Positions 46,580 to 58,400 of a DNA stretch of 64,000 bases are shown here, in pieces. The notes below the pieces were generated by a model. It saw only the letters and a list, made by a program, of their open reading frames with translations. It did not search any database and was not told the DNA's origin. The position numbers were made by a program, and so were the translations under genes. How positions within the stretch are numbered: the first letter of the stretch is position 1; every line of letters begins with the position of its first letter. The DNA comes from Mytilisepta virgata (Eukaryota > Mollusca > Bivalvia > Mytilida > Mytilidae): NCBI GenBank assembly GCA_028015205.1, contig CM051514.1, positions 30,706,150 through 30,770,149 of the forward strand. The letters run 5' to 3'.

Positions 46580-46964
46580 AGTCAAGAAATACCAAAGGGA
46601 TATTCGAAGGAGAGAAAAATCGTAATAACTGATAAACTCCGGAGAACAACGAAGACAAGACCAAAACAATACATGCACTACAATTAAAAACTAAAAACAT
46701 ATGAACAACATGGACCCCACCAAAAAACCGGGGGTAGACTGTTTATTTGTTGTGCTTGTGGTTGTTGATTTGTCTTCCCGGGTTTGTCTGTCCAATGGAT
46801 TACGTTTGTTTTGGTTGCTCCTTAGGTATATTTGTCCTTTTTTGCGCCAATCAAAATCAAACTTTGGGTATTTCCCATTAACATGTTTTCCCATGGTACA
46901 TGTTGGATTGTAGTATATGGGGACAGGCAAATTATTATATTATTATTTGAGGTGGATCATGAGG
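46580..46964. other. 3' flank of the Penelope-like relic
   Basis: No coding frame is supported. The T-rich sequence may be the 3' untranslated part of the preceding element. Confidence 0.4.
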
Positions 46965-47510
46965 TGGTTCACCCAGAAATGACGTCACCCGGAAATGACG
47001 TCACATGAAGTGACGTCCCTGGAACAGGAAGTGACCGGAAGTTCTTTGTGCGCGTGCGCAACCGGAAGTGATTTGTTTTCCAGCCATTTTCCATTATTTG
47101 TTTACGGAAGCGACTCCAGTCAGGTACTGGAACCCGTATGTGTCGTCTGAGCATGTGTGACCGAACCGGATGTCCCTGGAAGCGGTTTGTGCGCATGCAC
47201 AACCGGAAGTGATGTGTTTTCGAACCGTTTTCCCTTATTTGTTTACGGAAGTGACGTCAGCCACGTGCTGGGCCCCGGATGGGTCGACTGCGCATGCTTG
47301 ACGGAATTCAGATTGGATTATCTCCCTTTTTCCTGCACTTGTCGTCCGGTCGTCTCTGGGTGTGTCATCAGTCTACAGGGTAAGGGTGTCACATGGAGTC
47401 TCTAAAGACTGATACTCTCACCTTTATGTCGAAGTCCGAGAGTATACGAAGTACAGAGGGATGATTGGGTTATCTCCCCTTTTCCCGCGCTTTTCAAACC
47501 GGGTGATCTG
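46965..47510 (+). repeat. CpG/CRE/ETS-rich terminal region of a large composite element
   Basis: Repeated TGACGTCA and CCGGAAGT motifs in about 350 bp, with CACGTG and gcgcatgc. Then gactgatactctcacc, cgagagtatacgaagtacag and ggttatctccccttttccc. The same family occurs at 31095-31545 (inverted), partially at 48133-48400, and inverted at 55850-55990. It precedes the first minisatellite block. Confidence 0.6.
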
Positions 47511-48132
47511 CTCCTCTCTTGCTCATTGCTGCTCATCGCTGCTCTTCTCTTGCTTATTGCTGCTCATCGCTGCTCTTCTCTTGCTCATCGCTGCTCTTCC
47601 CTTGCTCATCGCTGCTCTTCCCTTGCTCATCGCTGCTCATCTCTTGCTCATCAATGCTCATCTCTTGCGTACTGCTCATCGCTGCTCTTCTCTTGCTCAT
47701 CGCTGCTCATCTCTTGCCCTTCGCTTGCTCATTGCAACTCATCGCTGCTCGTCGCTTCTCATCGTTGGTCATCACTGCTCATAGCTGCTTTTCTCTTGCT
47801 CATCGCTGATTCTCGCTGCTCATCGCTGCTCCTCTCTTGTTCATCGATGCTCTTCTCTTGCTCCGTGCTGCTCATCGTTGCTAATCACTCCTTTTCTTTT
47901 ACTCATCGCTGCTCATCTCGCTCATTGCTGATCATCCCTTGCTCATCGCTGCTCTTCTCTTCCTCATCGCTGCTCCTCTCTTGCTCATCGCTGCTCTTGT
48001 CTTGCTCCGTGCTGCTCATCGCTGCTCTTCTCTTGCTCATGGCTGTTTATCGGTGCTCTTCCCTTGCTCATTGCTGCTCATCGCTGCTCCTCTCTTGCTC
48101 ATCGGTGCTGATCGCTGCTCATCGCTGCTCTA
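47511..48132 (+). repeat. Minisatellite, tgctcatcgctgctcttctct-like, block 1
   Basis: Degenerate units of roughly 12-21 bp built from gctcatcgct, gctcttctcttgctcatc and gctcatctcttg. All three plus-strand frames are nearly open and read as LLIAAH/RCSSLA/SLLFSC repeats, a composition effect. It should not be called as protein. Confidence 0.9.
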
Positions 48133-48545
48133 AAGTGATGTTTTCCCTTATTTGTTTACGGAAGTGACGTCAGTCACGTGCTGGCCCCAGATGGGTCGAT
48201 TACGCATGCTTGACGGATTCGGACTGGATTATCTCCTTTTTCCCCGCACTTGTCATTCCCGGTCGTCTCTGGGTCTGTCATCAGTCTCTACAGGGTAAGG
48301 TGTCAAATGGAGTCTCTAGAGACTGATACCCTTACATTTATGTCCGACAGTATACGAAGTACAGAGGGATGATTTGGTTATCTCCCCATTTTCCCGCGCT
48401 TTTCATCACGGTTTATGTTTTACTTTCGTTCAAGGGAGCACCAAAAGTAGGATTGCATTATGTCCCCTTACCTCCAACTGATGCTGTTACCGTAAGATCA
48501 ATGAGGGAGCGTCCTTAGCAAATGCCGTAGCAACGGCGGTCTCAT
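48133..48545 (+). repeat. Second copy of the composite-element end region
   Basis: Repeats acgtcagtcacgtgctgg, tctctacagggtaagg, agactgatacccttac and tatacgaagtacagaggga from 47230-47510. It adds ttttactttcgttcaaggga and gcaaatgccgtagcaacggc. This last part is matched in reverse at 55683-55925. Confidence 0.7.
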
Positions 48546-49756
48546 TGCTCTTTTTGCTGCTCATCGCTGCTCTTCTCTTTCTCTTCACTGCTCATTGCTG
48601 TTCTTTTCTTGCTCATTGCTGCTCATCGCTTCTCATCGATGCTCTTCTCTTGCTCATCGCTGTTCATCTCTTGCTCATCACTGCTCATCTCTTGCGTACT
48701 GCTCATCGCTGGTCATCACTGTTCATCTCTTGCTCCGTGCTGCTCATCGCTGCTCTTCTCTTGCTCATCGCTGCTCATCACTCGCTTATCATTGCTCATC
48801 TCTTGCGTACTGCTCATCGCTGGTCATCTCTTGCTCATCGCTGCTCATCTCTTGCTCTTCGCATGCTCATTGGTACTCAGCGCTGCTGTTCTCTTGCTCA
48901 TTGCTGATCGTCGCTTCTCATCTCTTGCTCATCGCTGCTCCTCGCTGCTCCTCTCTGCTCATCGATGCTCCTCGCTGCTCATCGCTGCTCCTCTCTTGCT
49001 CATCACTGCTCATCTCTTGCGTACTGCTCATCGCTGGTCATCACTGTTCATCTCTTGCTCCGTGCTGCTCATCGCTGCTCTTCTCTTGCTCATCGCTGCT
49101 CATCTCTCGCTTATCATTGCTCATCTCTTGCGTACTGGTCATCGCTGGTCATCTCTTGCTCATCGCTGGTCATCTCTTGCTCTTCGCTTGCTCATTGCTA
49201 CTCAGCGCTGCTGTTCTCTTGCTCATCGCTGCTCGTCGCTTCTCATCTCTTGCTCATCGCTGCTCATCGCTGCTCCTCTCTGCTCATCGATGCTCCTCGC
49301 TGCTCATCGTTGCTCCTCTCTTGCTCATTGATGCTCATCTCTTGCTCCGTGATGCTCATCGCTGCTCATCACTGCTTTTCTCTTGCTCATCGCTGCTCAT
49401 CGTCGCTGCTTATCGTCGCAGCTTATCGCTGCTCAGCTCTTGTTCATTGCTGCTCATCCCTTGCTCATCGCTGCTCCTGTCTTGCTCATCGCTGCTATTG
49501 TCTTGCTCCGTGCTGCTTATCGCTGCTCTTCTCTTGCTCATGGCTGTTCATCGGTGCTCTTCCCTTGCTCATCGCTGCTCTTCGCTGCTGCTCTCTTCCT
49601 CATCGCTGCTCATCGCTGCTCTTCTCTTGCTCATCTCTACTCATAGTTGCTCATCTCTTACTCATCGCTGCTCTTCTGTTGCTCCGTGCTGCTTTTCGCT
49701 GCTCTCTCTTGCTAATTGCTGCTCATCGCTGCTATTCTCTTGCTCTGTGCTGCCAG
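48546..49756 (+). repeat. Minisatellite, gctcatcgct type, block 2
   Basis: Same unit family as block 1, about 1.2 kb. Internal larger-scale duplication is visible, with ctcttgcgtactgctcatcg recurring about every 300-320 bp. Long apparent ORFs (up to 477 codons) are artefacts of a repeat lacking stop codons. Confidence 0.9.
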
Positions 49757-49847
49757 TTTTGTTAAAGTTCGACAGTATACACAGTACAATGGGACTATTG
49801 GGTTATCTCCCCTTTTTAATCTGGGTCGTCATCATTCTGTATAAGGT

Positions 49848-50008
49848 ATCGAGAATAGGTAAAGAAAATAAGAAAGTCTTTCTACATGTTATAAATTGTA
49901 TTCGATCGCCATTGCCCAAGTATACAAATGTAACGTCACAAAGTCTTTTCGTTCCAATATCGGAAGTACTTAACGTTCCCACGTTGTTTTCGCGCCGTAT
50001 TTACAACA
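49848..50008 (-). repeat. BEL/Pao 3' LTR
   Basis: On the minus strand it begins TGTTGTAAATACGGCGCG and ends CTATTCTCGAT. Matches 54550-54710. Confidence 0.92.
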
Positions 50009-50233
50009 TTCTGGGGGCCGCAAAATGATAAAATTCAATATACAATAAAATCGCAATTGTGAAAAAGAAATATCAAATTAAAAAATAGCCTGTGAATTTG
50101 AAAATTAATGTCTCTCTATAAAACGAATAATTAATGTCTCTGTATCTTGGAAATAAAACTTTACACCTTTTAAAATTAATTTACCACATTAAAATTAACA
50201 GTTCGTAAAAAAGGGGTCTTGAACAGTTCACAC

Positions 50234-51321
50234 TTATCCTTTATCACTCGATTTGCCCGGTAAATTCAACCAATTACGGATATTTTCATCAGCTTTCAAA
50301 CTTGCCTGGCGTCTTGGACGAATTTTTTGGTCGACATTTTGTTCATATTTGTCTTCATTTTCCATATCACATGTAATTTCGAGTGGATACAGTTTCACTA
50401 TTGGTCTTGAAGTTTCGGTATTCATCATCCTTATTTTAGCAGCGCGCACTAGTCCATCATTTCCTCGCATAAGTTCGATTTTCCTATTCAGTCTCGCCGA
50501 CTCATCATGTACAAGCACAACGTCGCCAACTTTAATTTGTTCAGTGATATTTCCATACGCGTTATGAAATTCTCTCAAAGATGTTAAATAGTCATTTTTC
50601 CACCTTTTCCAAAAGTGTCTTAATATTTCCTTTTGTCTATCATTTTGATTTATGAGTGACGAATAGTCCATTAACATTGGTTCATATGATTCCGTTTCTA
50701 AATTTGGATACGATAACGATCTTATTCTTCTACCATATAACAGGTGCGATGGAGTAAGTGGTTCGCTGTCGTTAATATCCGATGATGTATAAGTTAGTGG
50801 TCTGTCGTTCATTACACTTTCTACTCTCGTTATGATAGTGCATAAAGTTTGAAAGTGTACCAATGATTTTCCTAGTACTTTTTTCAACGTGGTTTTTGTT
50901 AGTGATATCAGTTTCTCCCAAAATCCTACATACCACGGGGCACGATTAGGAATAAATCTCCACTCGACGCCTAAATCTGCGATTTCACTTTGTACTTTTT
51001 GTGATTCAACTATTTCTTTGATTTCTTTTGAAGCTGCAACAAATGTCAGTGCGTTGTCTCTGATAATCACTTTCGGGGTTGACGTTCGACTTGCAAAACG
51101 GCGAAAAGCTTGCATAAATGATCTTTCTGATAAGTTCGGTAAAACTTCCAAATGTACTCCTCTTGTAGATATGTAAATAAACAAATATATGCTTTTGTTT
51201 TACGTTTATATTCGTCTCTTACGTGTAGAGCTCCTGTAAAATCAATGCCAGTCCAAAAAAGTGCAGACTTCTGCATTTCCTCAACATTACACGATCCTGT
51301 AGTTCTATATTCCTTTTGCAA
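50234..51321 (-). pseudogene. BEL/Pao integrase
   Basis: The upstream frame gives SALFWTGIDFTGALHV (first catalytic Asp region). After a shift near 51160 the frame continues ISTRGVHLEVLPNLS, then IIRDNALTFVAAS (second Asp) and NRAPWYVGFWEKLI (Glu). The C-terminal part carries PLTYTSSD, LTPSHLLYGRR and a chromodomain-less GDVVLVHDE tail, ending at 50234. The N-terminal HHCC zinc region appears deleted. Confidence 0.88.
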
Positions 51322-51431
51322 CCTACTGTTATGAATAAAACGTAATAAATAGGCTGTTGTTCGTAATAGTTTCTTGTATGAAGAAAATCGATCAATTTCT
51401 ACTAAGTTGTGAATTTCTGTTGTTGTGTATT

Positions 51432-53684
51432 CTAATGGTTGTTGCTGATAATCTGGCTGTCTGTCAGTGAAGATAATACTGAGTTACCCTCAACTGTTTG
51501 TACCGGGCACCTTGCTTTGTCTATTATCCATGACGGGCCATGTCTCCATAGCATGTTATCTGAATATTGAGGCGCCGTAATTCCTCGTGTAAGTATATCT
51601 GCTGGGTTTTGTTTCGTCGGACAGTATCGCCATTTATAGGGTCTAGTTAACGTGTTTATTTGTGTTACTCTGTTGACAATAAATCGTTTCTCATCTTTAA
51701 CGCTCGATATAATATTATCTACATAAATGTCCTGTTCAATCATTCTAGCTATGTCACTATTTTTTCCTTGAGTTTGTACATGCTTTAGCAAAGTTGCGCT
51801 CAGAATAAAAGGGGAGCATGTAGCGCCAAATAAAACTGACTTAAAACGATAAGTCACCAACTTGCTGTTTAAGTTGTCTACATCGGACATCCACAAAAAT
51901 CTTGTCGCATCTCGGTCATGTTCGTCTAATCCAACGTGTAAGAATGCTTTTTCGATATCAGTCGAAATTGCAACGGTGTTTAATCGAAAGCGCAACAACA
52001 GTTGTGTCAAGTCATTAAGAACTGGTGCTGTATTCATCAAGCAGTCGTTCAGGCTCGGATATTGATCAGATTGTCTACAGCTGCAATCGTACACAATACG
52101 AATTGGTGTGGTTACCGAATCCTTTCTTACTGGGTGGTGTGGTATGTAATGTATTGTCTTTCCGTTATATTCCTCGTTATCAATTCTTTCAATAAAACCT
52201 CGAGTCTCTTGGTTCTTGATTATATTGTCGTACGTTTTTAACATACCTGGTTCCCTGTCTAGCCTTCTAATAACAGATTCAGTTCTTTGTTTAGCAACAT
52301 TAAAGTTAGTTGGAAGTTGTTCGTGTTCTCGTTTCCATGGTAACTTTGCTACATATTTGCCGTCTTGAAATTCAATACAAGTATTCTGATATGTTTTCAA
52401 ATAGTCTTCATTCTCGTGGTCAATTTCTTTATTAGAGTTGATTCCCATTGATTCTATGTTCCAGAATGATACTATGTCGAACTCCTCGGTCTTGTGTGAA
52501 ATAAAAAGGTTAAGAACTGACAACGGGTGTGCAGCTGACTCATTTAACGGACCGGACAGAAGGTAGCCTAGTTTCGATTGAACTGCTGTAGGCCCATCTC
52601 CGCGGATGACCTGGTCTTCAACAAACTGCCAATAGTAATCTGCTCCTATTAAAACATTAATTTCGAAAATATTTTCATCGGTGATTGGATGTGCTAAATT
52701 TAAACCCTGCAGATACATATTCTTGTTTCTCAAGTCTATGGTTCTGTAGCGGAACTGCAATCTTTGGTACAACAAGTACATCAATTGGTATTTTCTGTCC
52801 TGTTTTTGTTTCAAAAGCGTGCACTTACCTAGGTGGCGTACATTATTGGTTGTGTCTCCAAAGCATGATAAATGTATGGTTTCTGTGCTGTCGATTTTAA
52901 GTTCCAATTTCATAGCAAGATCTTCTGTAACGAATGAGCGTTGGGCACCTCCATCAAAAAGGATGTTAGCGTCAATACCTATATGCTCGGACCAAACGGG
53001 TGTAATTGCGGTTTTCAACAAAGTGCTTGAATGTGCCTTATGTGAAGTGTGGAGTATTTTTGTGTCTTCGTCTTGTTTATCCTCTTTATCATTTACAGTG
53101 TTGACATTTACGAATTGTGATGATTTAGTAGCATGTACATTTCTGTGTTCTATGTTTGTGTTTCGAATGGCGTTTTGATTAACAAAATCCCGACGTGGGA
53201 CAAGTGTTCTTCTATTACCAATCTTTGACTCGTTACATAAGCTACTATGATGTATTTTCTTGCAATGACGGCATACATGTTTAGAATTGCATTCATTGAC
53301 ACGGTGCGTACCGAGACAATTAAAGCAAAGGTTGTTGCGTTTTACTATAGCCATACGTTCTTTTGTGTCTGTAATTCGTGTACAGTTCACCGGTGCGTGA
53401 ATTTCCCGACAGAATATGAATGGTCTCGCGGTTAGATCTCGTAAGTTAGGTTTTACATAATCGACTCTTCTTGATGTATGTGAATCCTTCGCGTAAGGTT
53501 TTGTTTCCGTAAGAAACGTACATGTAGGCGTAGTAGAATAACTTTGTCGGATACCGTAATCCTGGCCGGCTTCCATTATATGTATCTCATTCCGAATAGC
53601 ATTGCGTAGATCTGATAAAATCCAAGTATTTGAACTATTTTCTCGTGCTAAATGTTGTCTTACCTCTCCCGGAAGCTTACTCAA
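51432..53684 (-). pseudogene. BEL/Pao gag-pol: zinc knuckles, protease, RT
   Basis: A single 750-codon frame. Zinc-knuckle-like CFNCLGTHRVNEC and CRHCKKIHHSSLC lie near residues 115-150. The aspartic protease motif is LFDGGAQRSFV (about residue 240). The Pao-type RT has HPVRKDSVTTPIRIVYDCS, STDIEKAFLHVGL and DIYVDNIIS. It jumps from just after YVDN to a late pol segment (YCPTKQNPADILTRGI), so the end of RT and most of RNase H are missing by in-frame deletion. Inactive, although the frame is long. Confidence 0.9.
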
Positions 53685-53708
53685 AATTATTGGGACCAGT
53701 ATTGTACC

Positions 53709-54533
53709 TTAAGTGTCTTGTGATTGTCCCAAGGCTTCTAATCCGCGTACTGATGCCTCTAACCGATCAAAAAATACTTGTAAACTAGATAAAGTGTTCT
53801 TTGCGGGTATAATTTCTAGCGTTGCTTGTATGTGTGCCTGTGTTATTTTGTTCGATTGTCCGTATCTTTCTTTTAATACGTGTACTGCCTCCTTGTAATT
53901 TGCGTTTGTCAATGCGAAACCATCTATATTATGGGATGCTTCACCTTCAAGTTGTGTTTTTAGATAATTGAATTTCTGAAATTTCTGGTAAAGTTGGATT
54001 CATATGTACTGCAGATTCGAAAGAGTCCCAAAAGGATTGCCATTCAATAATATTTCCGCTAAATTTGGGCAAAGTTAATTTTGGCAAGCGATGTGTTTGA
54101 TTGCTAAACGTTGACAGCGACGATGCGATATAATTCTGCTGTTGATTTTCAATACTTGTAGTTGGAATAAATGGTGGTGCTTCATAATTCAACATTTGAT
54201 AAGATGAAGTAAACTGTTGACTTTTAGGTATGTGTGAATTGTCTAAATTCTGAATGAAAATACGTAAGTGTCTTAGTTTGGTTTCTAAGTTTCAAGTATA
54301 CTCATCTGTATTCAAAATCTCTTCTTCAACTTCCTCCGAATCAATTGCACTAATAATCTGTTCATTTAAATTGTCCAATAATTTCTTCTTTTGTTCCAAA
54401 CTGTCTACTGTTGCGAAAAAATCCACCTTGTCTTACTCCGTTTCGTTTTTCAAATCATCTGTTTTGCGCAAAAGTCTTGTCACAACACTTTTGTTTCCTT
54501 TCCGAATCGATTTAAGCTTATTTAGGTCCATTG
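53709..54533 (-). pseudogene. BEL/Pao gag
   Basis: An ATG just after the PBS gives MDLNKLKSIRKGNKSVVTR. Later frames give LPKLTLPKFSGNIIEWQSFW and ANYKEAVHVLKERYGQ, both typical of the BEL/Pao gag (DUF1759) region. Stops and shifts near 54433, 53947 and 53709 interrupt it. Confidence 0.82.
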
Positions 54534-54544
54534 TCACGGCACCA
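54533..54544 (-). promoter_or_regulatory. BEL/Pao primer-binding site
   Basis: TGGTGCCGTGAC on the minus strand, a few bases inside the 5' LTR. This is the PBS form common in BEL/Pao elements. Confidence 0.75.
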
Positions 54545-54549
54545 TTTAT

Positions 54550-54710
54550 ATCGAGAATAGGTGAAGAAAATAAGAAAGTCTTTCTAAATGTTATAAATTG
54601 TATTCGATCGCCATTGCCCAAGTATACAAATGTAACGTCATAAAGTCTTTACGTTCCAATATCGGAAGTACTTAACGTTCCCGCGTTGTATTCGCGCCGT
54701 ATTTACAACA
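54550..54710 (-). repeat. BEL/Pao 5' LTR
   Basis: Same length and ends as the 3' LTR. Together with the flanking taaggt repeats it fixes the insertion boundaries. Confidence 0.92.
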
Positions 54711-54918
54711 TAAGGTAAGGGTCTCGCATGGAGTCTCGACGGGATGTTCCTCTTATTGGTAAAGTCCGAGAGTATACGCAGTACACTATTGGATTACCTC
54801 CTCGTCTATGGGCCTGTCATCGGACTGTATAGTTCTGCCTCGTTCCCTTACTCTAACATAGAATGAAAAGGGGAGATAATCCCATTGTCAAATTGTACTG
54901 TGTATACTGTGGGACCTC

Positions 54919-55700
54919 GACATAATTGTCAGGAAAAAACTGCGGAGAGCAAACGAAGAGCAGCGATGAGCAGCGAAAAGCTGCACAGAGCAAGAGAAGA
55001 GCAGCGATGAGCAGCACGAAGCAAGAGAAGAGCAGCGATGAGCAGCACGGATCAAGAGAGGAGCAGCAACGAGCAGCGATGAGCAGCGATGAGCAAGAGA
55101 AGAGCATTTATGAGAAAGAGAAGAGCAGCGATGAACAAGAGAAGAGCAGCAACGAGCAAGAGATGAGCAAATTGTACTGTGTATACTGTGGGACCTCGAC
55201 ATAATTGTCAGGAAAAAACTGCGGAGAGCAAACAAAGAGCAGCGATGAGCAGCGAAAAGCTGCACAGAGCAAGAGAAGAGCAGCGATGAGCAGCACGAAG
55301 CAAGAGAAGAGCAGCGATGGGCAGCACGGATCAAGAGAGGAGCAGCAACGAGCAGCGATGAGCAGCGATGAGCAAGAGAAGAGCATTCATGAGCAAGAGA
55401 AGAGCAGCGATGAACAAGAGAAGAGCAGCAACGAGCAAGAGATGAGCAGCGATGAGCAAGAGCAAGGAAGAGCAGCGATGACCATCGATGAGCAAGAGAA
55501 GAGCAGCGATGAGCAGCAATGAGCAAGAGATGAGCAGTAATGTGCAAGAGATGAGCAGCGATGAGCAAGAGAAGAGCAGCGATGAACAGCGATGAGTAAG
55601 AGAAGAGCAGCAATGAGCAGCGATGAGCAAGAGAAGAGCAGCGATGAGCTGTGAAGAGCAAGAGGAGAGCAGTGGTCAGCAGCAAAAAGAGCAATGAGAT
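54919..55700 (-). repeat. Minisatellite, inverted block (gagcagcgatgagcaagaga)
   Basis: Reverse-complement orientation of blocks 1 and 2. The first ~280 bp (from gtcaggaaaaaactgcggag) are repeated directly at about 55199, giving two near-identical tandem segments. Apparent minus-strand ORFs are again composition artefacts. Confidence 0.88.
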
Positions 55701-55990
55701 GGACCGCTGTTGCTAAGGCGGTTTGCTAAGGACACCCCTTCATTGACCTTACACTGACAACATCAGCTGGAGGTAAGGGATCATAGTCCAATCCTACCGT
55801 TGGTGCTCCCTTCAACGAAAGTAAAACATCACCTGGGATGAAAAAACGCGAGAAAGAGGGAGCGATAACCCAATCAAACTTCGTATACTCTCGGACTTCG
55901 ACATAAATGTGAGAGTTTCAGTCTCTAGAGATGCGCACAAACAACTTCCGGTCACTTCTGGTTCCGGTCACGTGACTTCTGGTTCCGATG
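55683..55990 (-). repeat. Inverted copy of the composite-element end region
   Basis: Reverse complement of 48290-48545: gctaaggacaccccttcat, aaagtaaaacatcac and cgtatactctcggacttcg. It ends with acttccggtcacttctggtt. This closes the large inverted structure that starts at 46965. Confidence 0.75.
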
Positions 55991-56289
55991 CAATACCAAA
56001 ACAACTTTTTGCAAGCCAAATTGTGATTAAATTTTGCTGGAATGGTCTCTTTTTACCATTGTCCGATAATCTGGACTGCTGTTACTAAAAGTAAAATATT
56101 GTGCCAAAATCATTTCAAAAGTTTTATTGGAATAAACCTCGTGGAAGGAAAATCCCTTTAAGAATTGTTGTGATGACCCTGGAAGCCAATGTTGTTGCCC
56201 AACGTTACTAAAATAGAACTAATGGAAACAAATTAAACAACTCAAAATCATAAATGCGGTTGAGGCATGGAGTACATGTGTATGTCATT
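55991..56289. other. No gene seen
   Basis: Unremarkable AT-rich sequence without a supported exon. Confidence 0.4.
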
Positions 56290-57145
56290 CGTAAATTTTA
56301 TACCCCCTTCCTCCTTGCAAACGAAGTTTGGAGATATATAGGATAGGAATCTCCTTGTCTGTCTGTCCATTGTCTAAACTTCATGAAACTTTTTACAGTC
56401 CCTGACAATGATGTGTAAACCTCACTGTAGACAGGATGTTCCAGTTCAGAGTTATGTCCCTTTGGACTTGAAAAGTTTGCGCGTATATAGTATGCACCTT
56501 GTCATCGAAACTCCCTTGTCTGGTTGGTCTATATATTGCAATTGTTGAGAAATGGACATTATCTCAAAATATGAAACAAATCACTCAACCAAGAAATTGA
56601 GGTCAAGGTCCAGAGACAAGTGACAAACTGGTATGTGCCCACTAAAAACTAACAATAGACCAAATATGGTGGATCTAGGTATAACATTTTCCTGCGAAGT
56701 TGACCAAATCAAGAAATTGTAACACAAGTTACTCAAGCATGAAATTGAGGTCAAGGTCCAGAGACAGTGTCACACTGATATGTGCCGACTAAGAACTATA
56801 TATTGACGAGATATGGTGGGCTTAGGTATTACAGTTGCTAAGAAACGGGCTTTGTCACGAAAATGTGACACAGATCACTCAACCGTGGAACTGGGTGTCA
56901 AGGTCAAAAGGTATGTTTCAGACTGACCTTTACCCTCCAAGAACTATCTATTGACCAAATATAGTGAGTCTATGTATTATAGTTGCTGAGAAATGGAACC
57001 CTAAAATTTGACAAAAGTTACTCAAGCATGAAATTGAGGTCAAGGCCCAGACAGAGAGGACAGGACTGGCATGTCCCCACTATAAATTATTTATTGACCG
57101 GATATGGTGGGCTTAGGTATTACAGGTGCTGTGAAATGGACTTAA
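56290..57145. repeat. Interspersed repeat with ~180-bp tandem units
   Basis: Starts with tatacccccttcctccttgc followed by cgaagtttggagatatata. It then holds three to four degenerate units with aattgaggtcaaggtccaga, tattgaccaaatatggtgg and taggtattacagttgctgag. The layout resembles the element at 34868-36190 but the sequence differs. Non-coding. Confidence 0.55.
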
Positions 57146-57149
57146 TCAC

Positions 57150-57196
57150 GAAAACTACCTAGACCACTAGGCCACCGAGCCCCCCCCCCCCCACCT
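57150..57196 (-). mobile_element. SINE head fragment
   Basis: On the minus strand a G-rich run leads into ctcggtggcctagtggtcta, the same tRNA-like box A region as the SINE at 31749. Only the head is present. Confidence 0.55.
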
Positions 57197-57542
57197 ATCA
57201 ATGAGACAAAATATTTTGAAAAGACAATATATTCATTTTCGATTTCTGTAAAGGCGTCTGTGGTTGTATATATTGTGTTCTGGTGGAATGTACATACATC
57301 CAAAAAGAAATGGTTTTCCACCACATGACATTTTTTTCAAATTTCTTACGATTTTTTGGTAACATAATTATACCCTTCAGGTCCGTGTAGCACATCATGA
57401 GAATCTAATTTATTCACACAAAAAATATTATATTATACTGTTTAATAATTTCAGGAGATAACAATTTTGTTTTCATGCCGCATACATTTAGATAATTTAC
57501 AAGTAGTTTTTTGGCTGGGGAACTACAGCCTGATGTGTTGTC

Positions 57543-57970
57543 CTATCTGTATCCCATATCATCTCTGGTCTTTGGGAAACTTGGCGAATCATCTCCCGGG
57601 TAGTGTATACCATCGACTATAAGTTTGTCATAAACAATTTTGGCATCATGTCCTTGCCGTTTATAAATTTTTAATTTTGGGACCAGTTTCTTTCGCCGAT
57701 CGGCTATTTCTTTCGCATATTGTTGATACACCGAGAATGAAGTGTCTTTAAGTTTTCCAGGCACCTCATTTAATACTTTTTCATGATTCGAATAGCGGTT
57801 AAAACGTGCAATTATACCTCTCAGTTTTTCACTATGGGTTTTTCTGAGGCGGTGTACATTTTGAAAGTTAATTTCGGACTGAATATTTAATGTGTCTCTA
57901 AAGTTTTTTTTTAAGTTTTAATAACTTCTTCCGTATTTTCCTCAGGTTCTTGTTGGATTCCCTAAAAATG
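57543..57970 (-). pseudogene. L1-type ORF1 protein, C-terminal part
   Basis: Reads GIQQEPEENTEEVIK, then INFQNVHRLRKTHSEKLRG, IIARFNRYSNHEKVL, and KEIADRRKKLVPKLKIYKRQ followed by DKLIVDGIHYP. This is the RRM and C-terminal RNA-binding domain layout of L1-clade LINE ORF1p. Stops break it near 57917. The N-terminus and ORF2 are not seen. Confidence 0.75.
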
Positions 57971-57989
57971 AATGCGACTGAAGCTTGAG

Positions 57990-58400
57990 GTATTCCTCAC
58001 ACAGGGCATCAATAGATACTTTGTTTCATCGTCTCTTACTGAAAATCCTGTAACAAATGTATCAATACCTTTAGAAAATTAAAACTGTTGATTTTTAACA
58101 AACATTAAATGACTGGAAGACAAAGCAAGAATTGAGGGTGGAGAAATAACATTTTCATCATCATACAAAAACAATCTCCTTTGGAAGTCCTCAAAAAAGA
58201 CTTCTTTGCTGATATTTTCACGAATGACTAACTTTTAAAAAGCTGCTACCAATAAATTTTAATTCATTTTACCTGTCAATGAATTTATTCCAGTTTTAGT
58301 CCAAGATCTTCTTTCTAAACCCCACTCTATGGCATCACATCGGGTTAGTTTAAATTCTGTGTCTATTGGGTCTTTGACCAGACAGGATGTCTATTGGCAT
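57990..58400 (-). pseudogene. Unrecognised decayed coding stretch
   Basis: One minus-strand frame stays protein-like for ~130 codons with four stops: VKDPIDTEFKLTRCDAIEWG, then SKEVFFEDFQRRLFLYDDEN and SKGIDTFVTGFSVRDDETK. I cannot assign a family. It might be a host pseudogene or part of a mobile element; it is not in frame with the L1 ORF1 remnant. Confidence 0.35.

Larger units (their letters stand above)
49848..54710 (-). mobile_element. BEL/Pao LTR retrotransposon
   Basis: The LTRs (49848-50008 and 54550-54710, 161 bp each) differ by about six substitutions by eye, so the insertion is not very recent. Target duplication taaggt at 49842-49847 and 54711-54716. The order on the minus strand is LTR, PBS, gag, protease/RT, integrase, LTR. 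All reading frames are damaged. It is inserted into the end region of the minisatellite composite element. Confidence 0.92.

Noticed and set aside
47461..50028. Long open frames up to 477 codons, rich in Ser/Leu/Cys, in the minisatellite
   Set aside because: All three frames are open because the repeat unit lacks stop codons. The translation is pure repeat and crosses into BEL LTR sequence.
54853..55694. Minus- and plus-strand frames of 84-268 codons in the inverted minisatellite
   Set aside because: Same composition artefact as on the left side, open on both strands in several frames.
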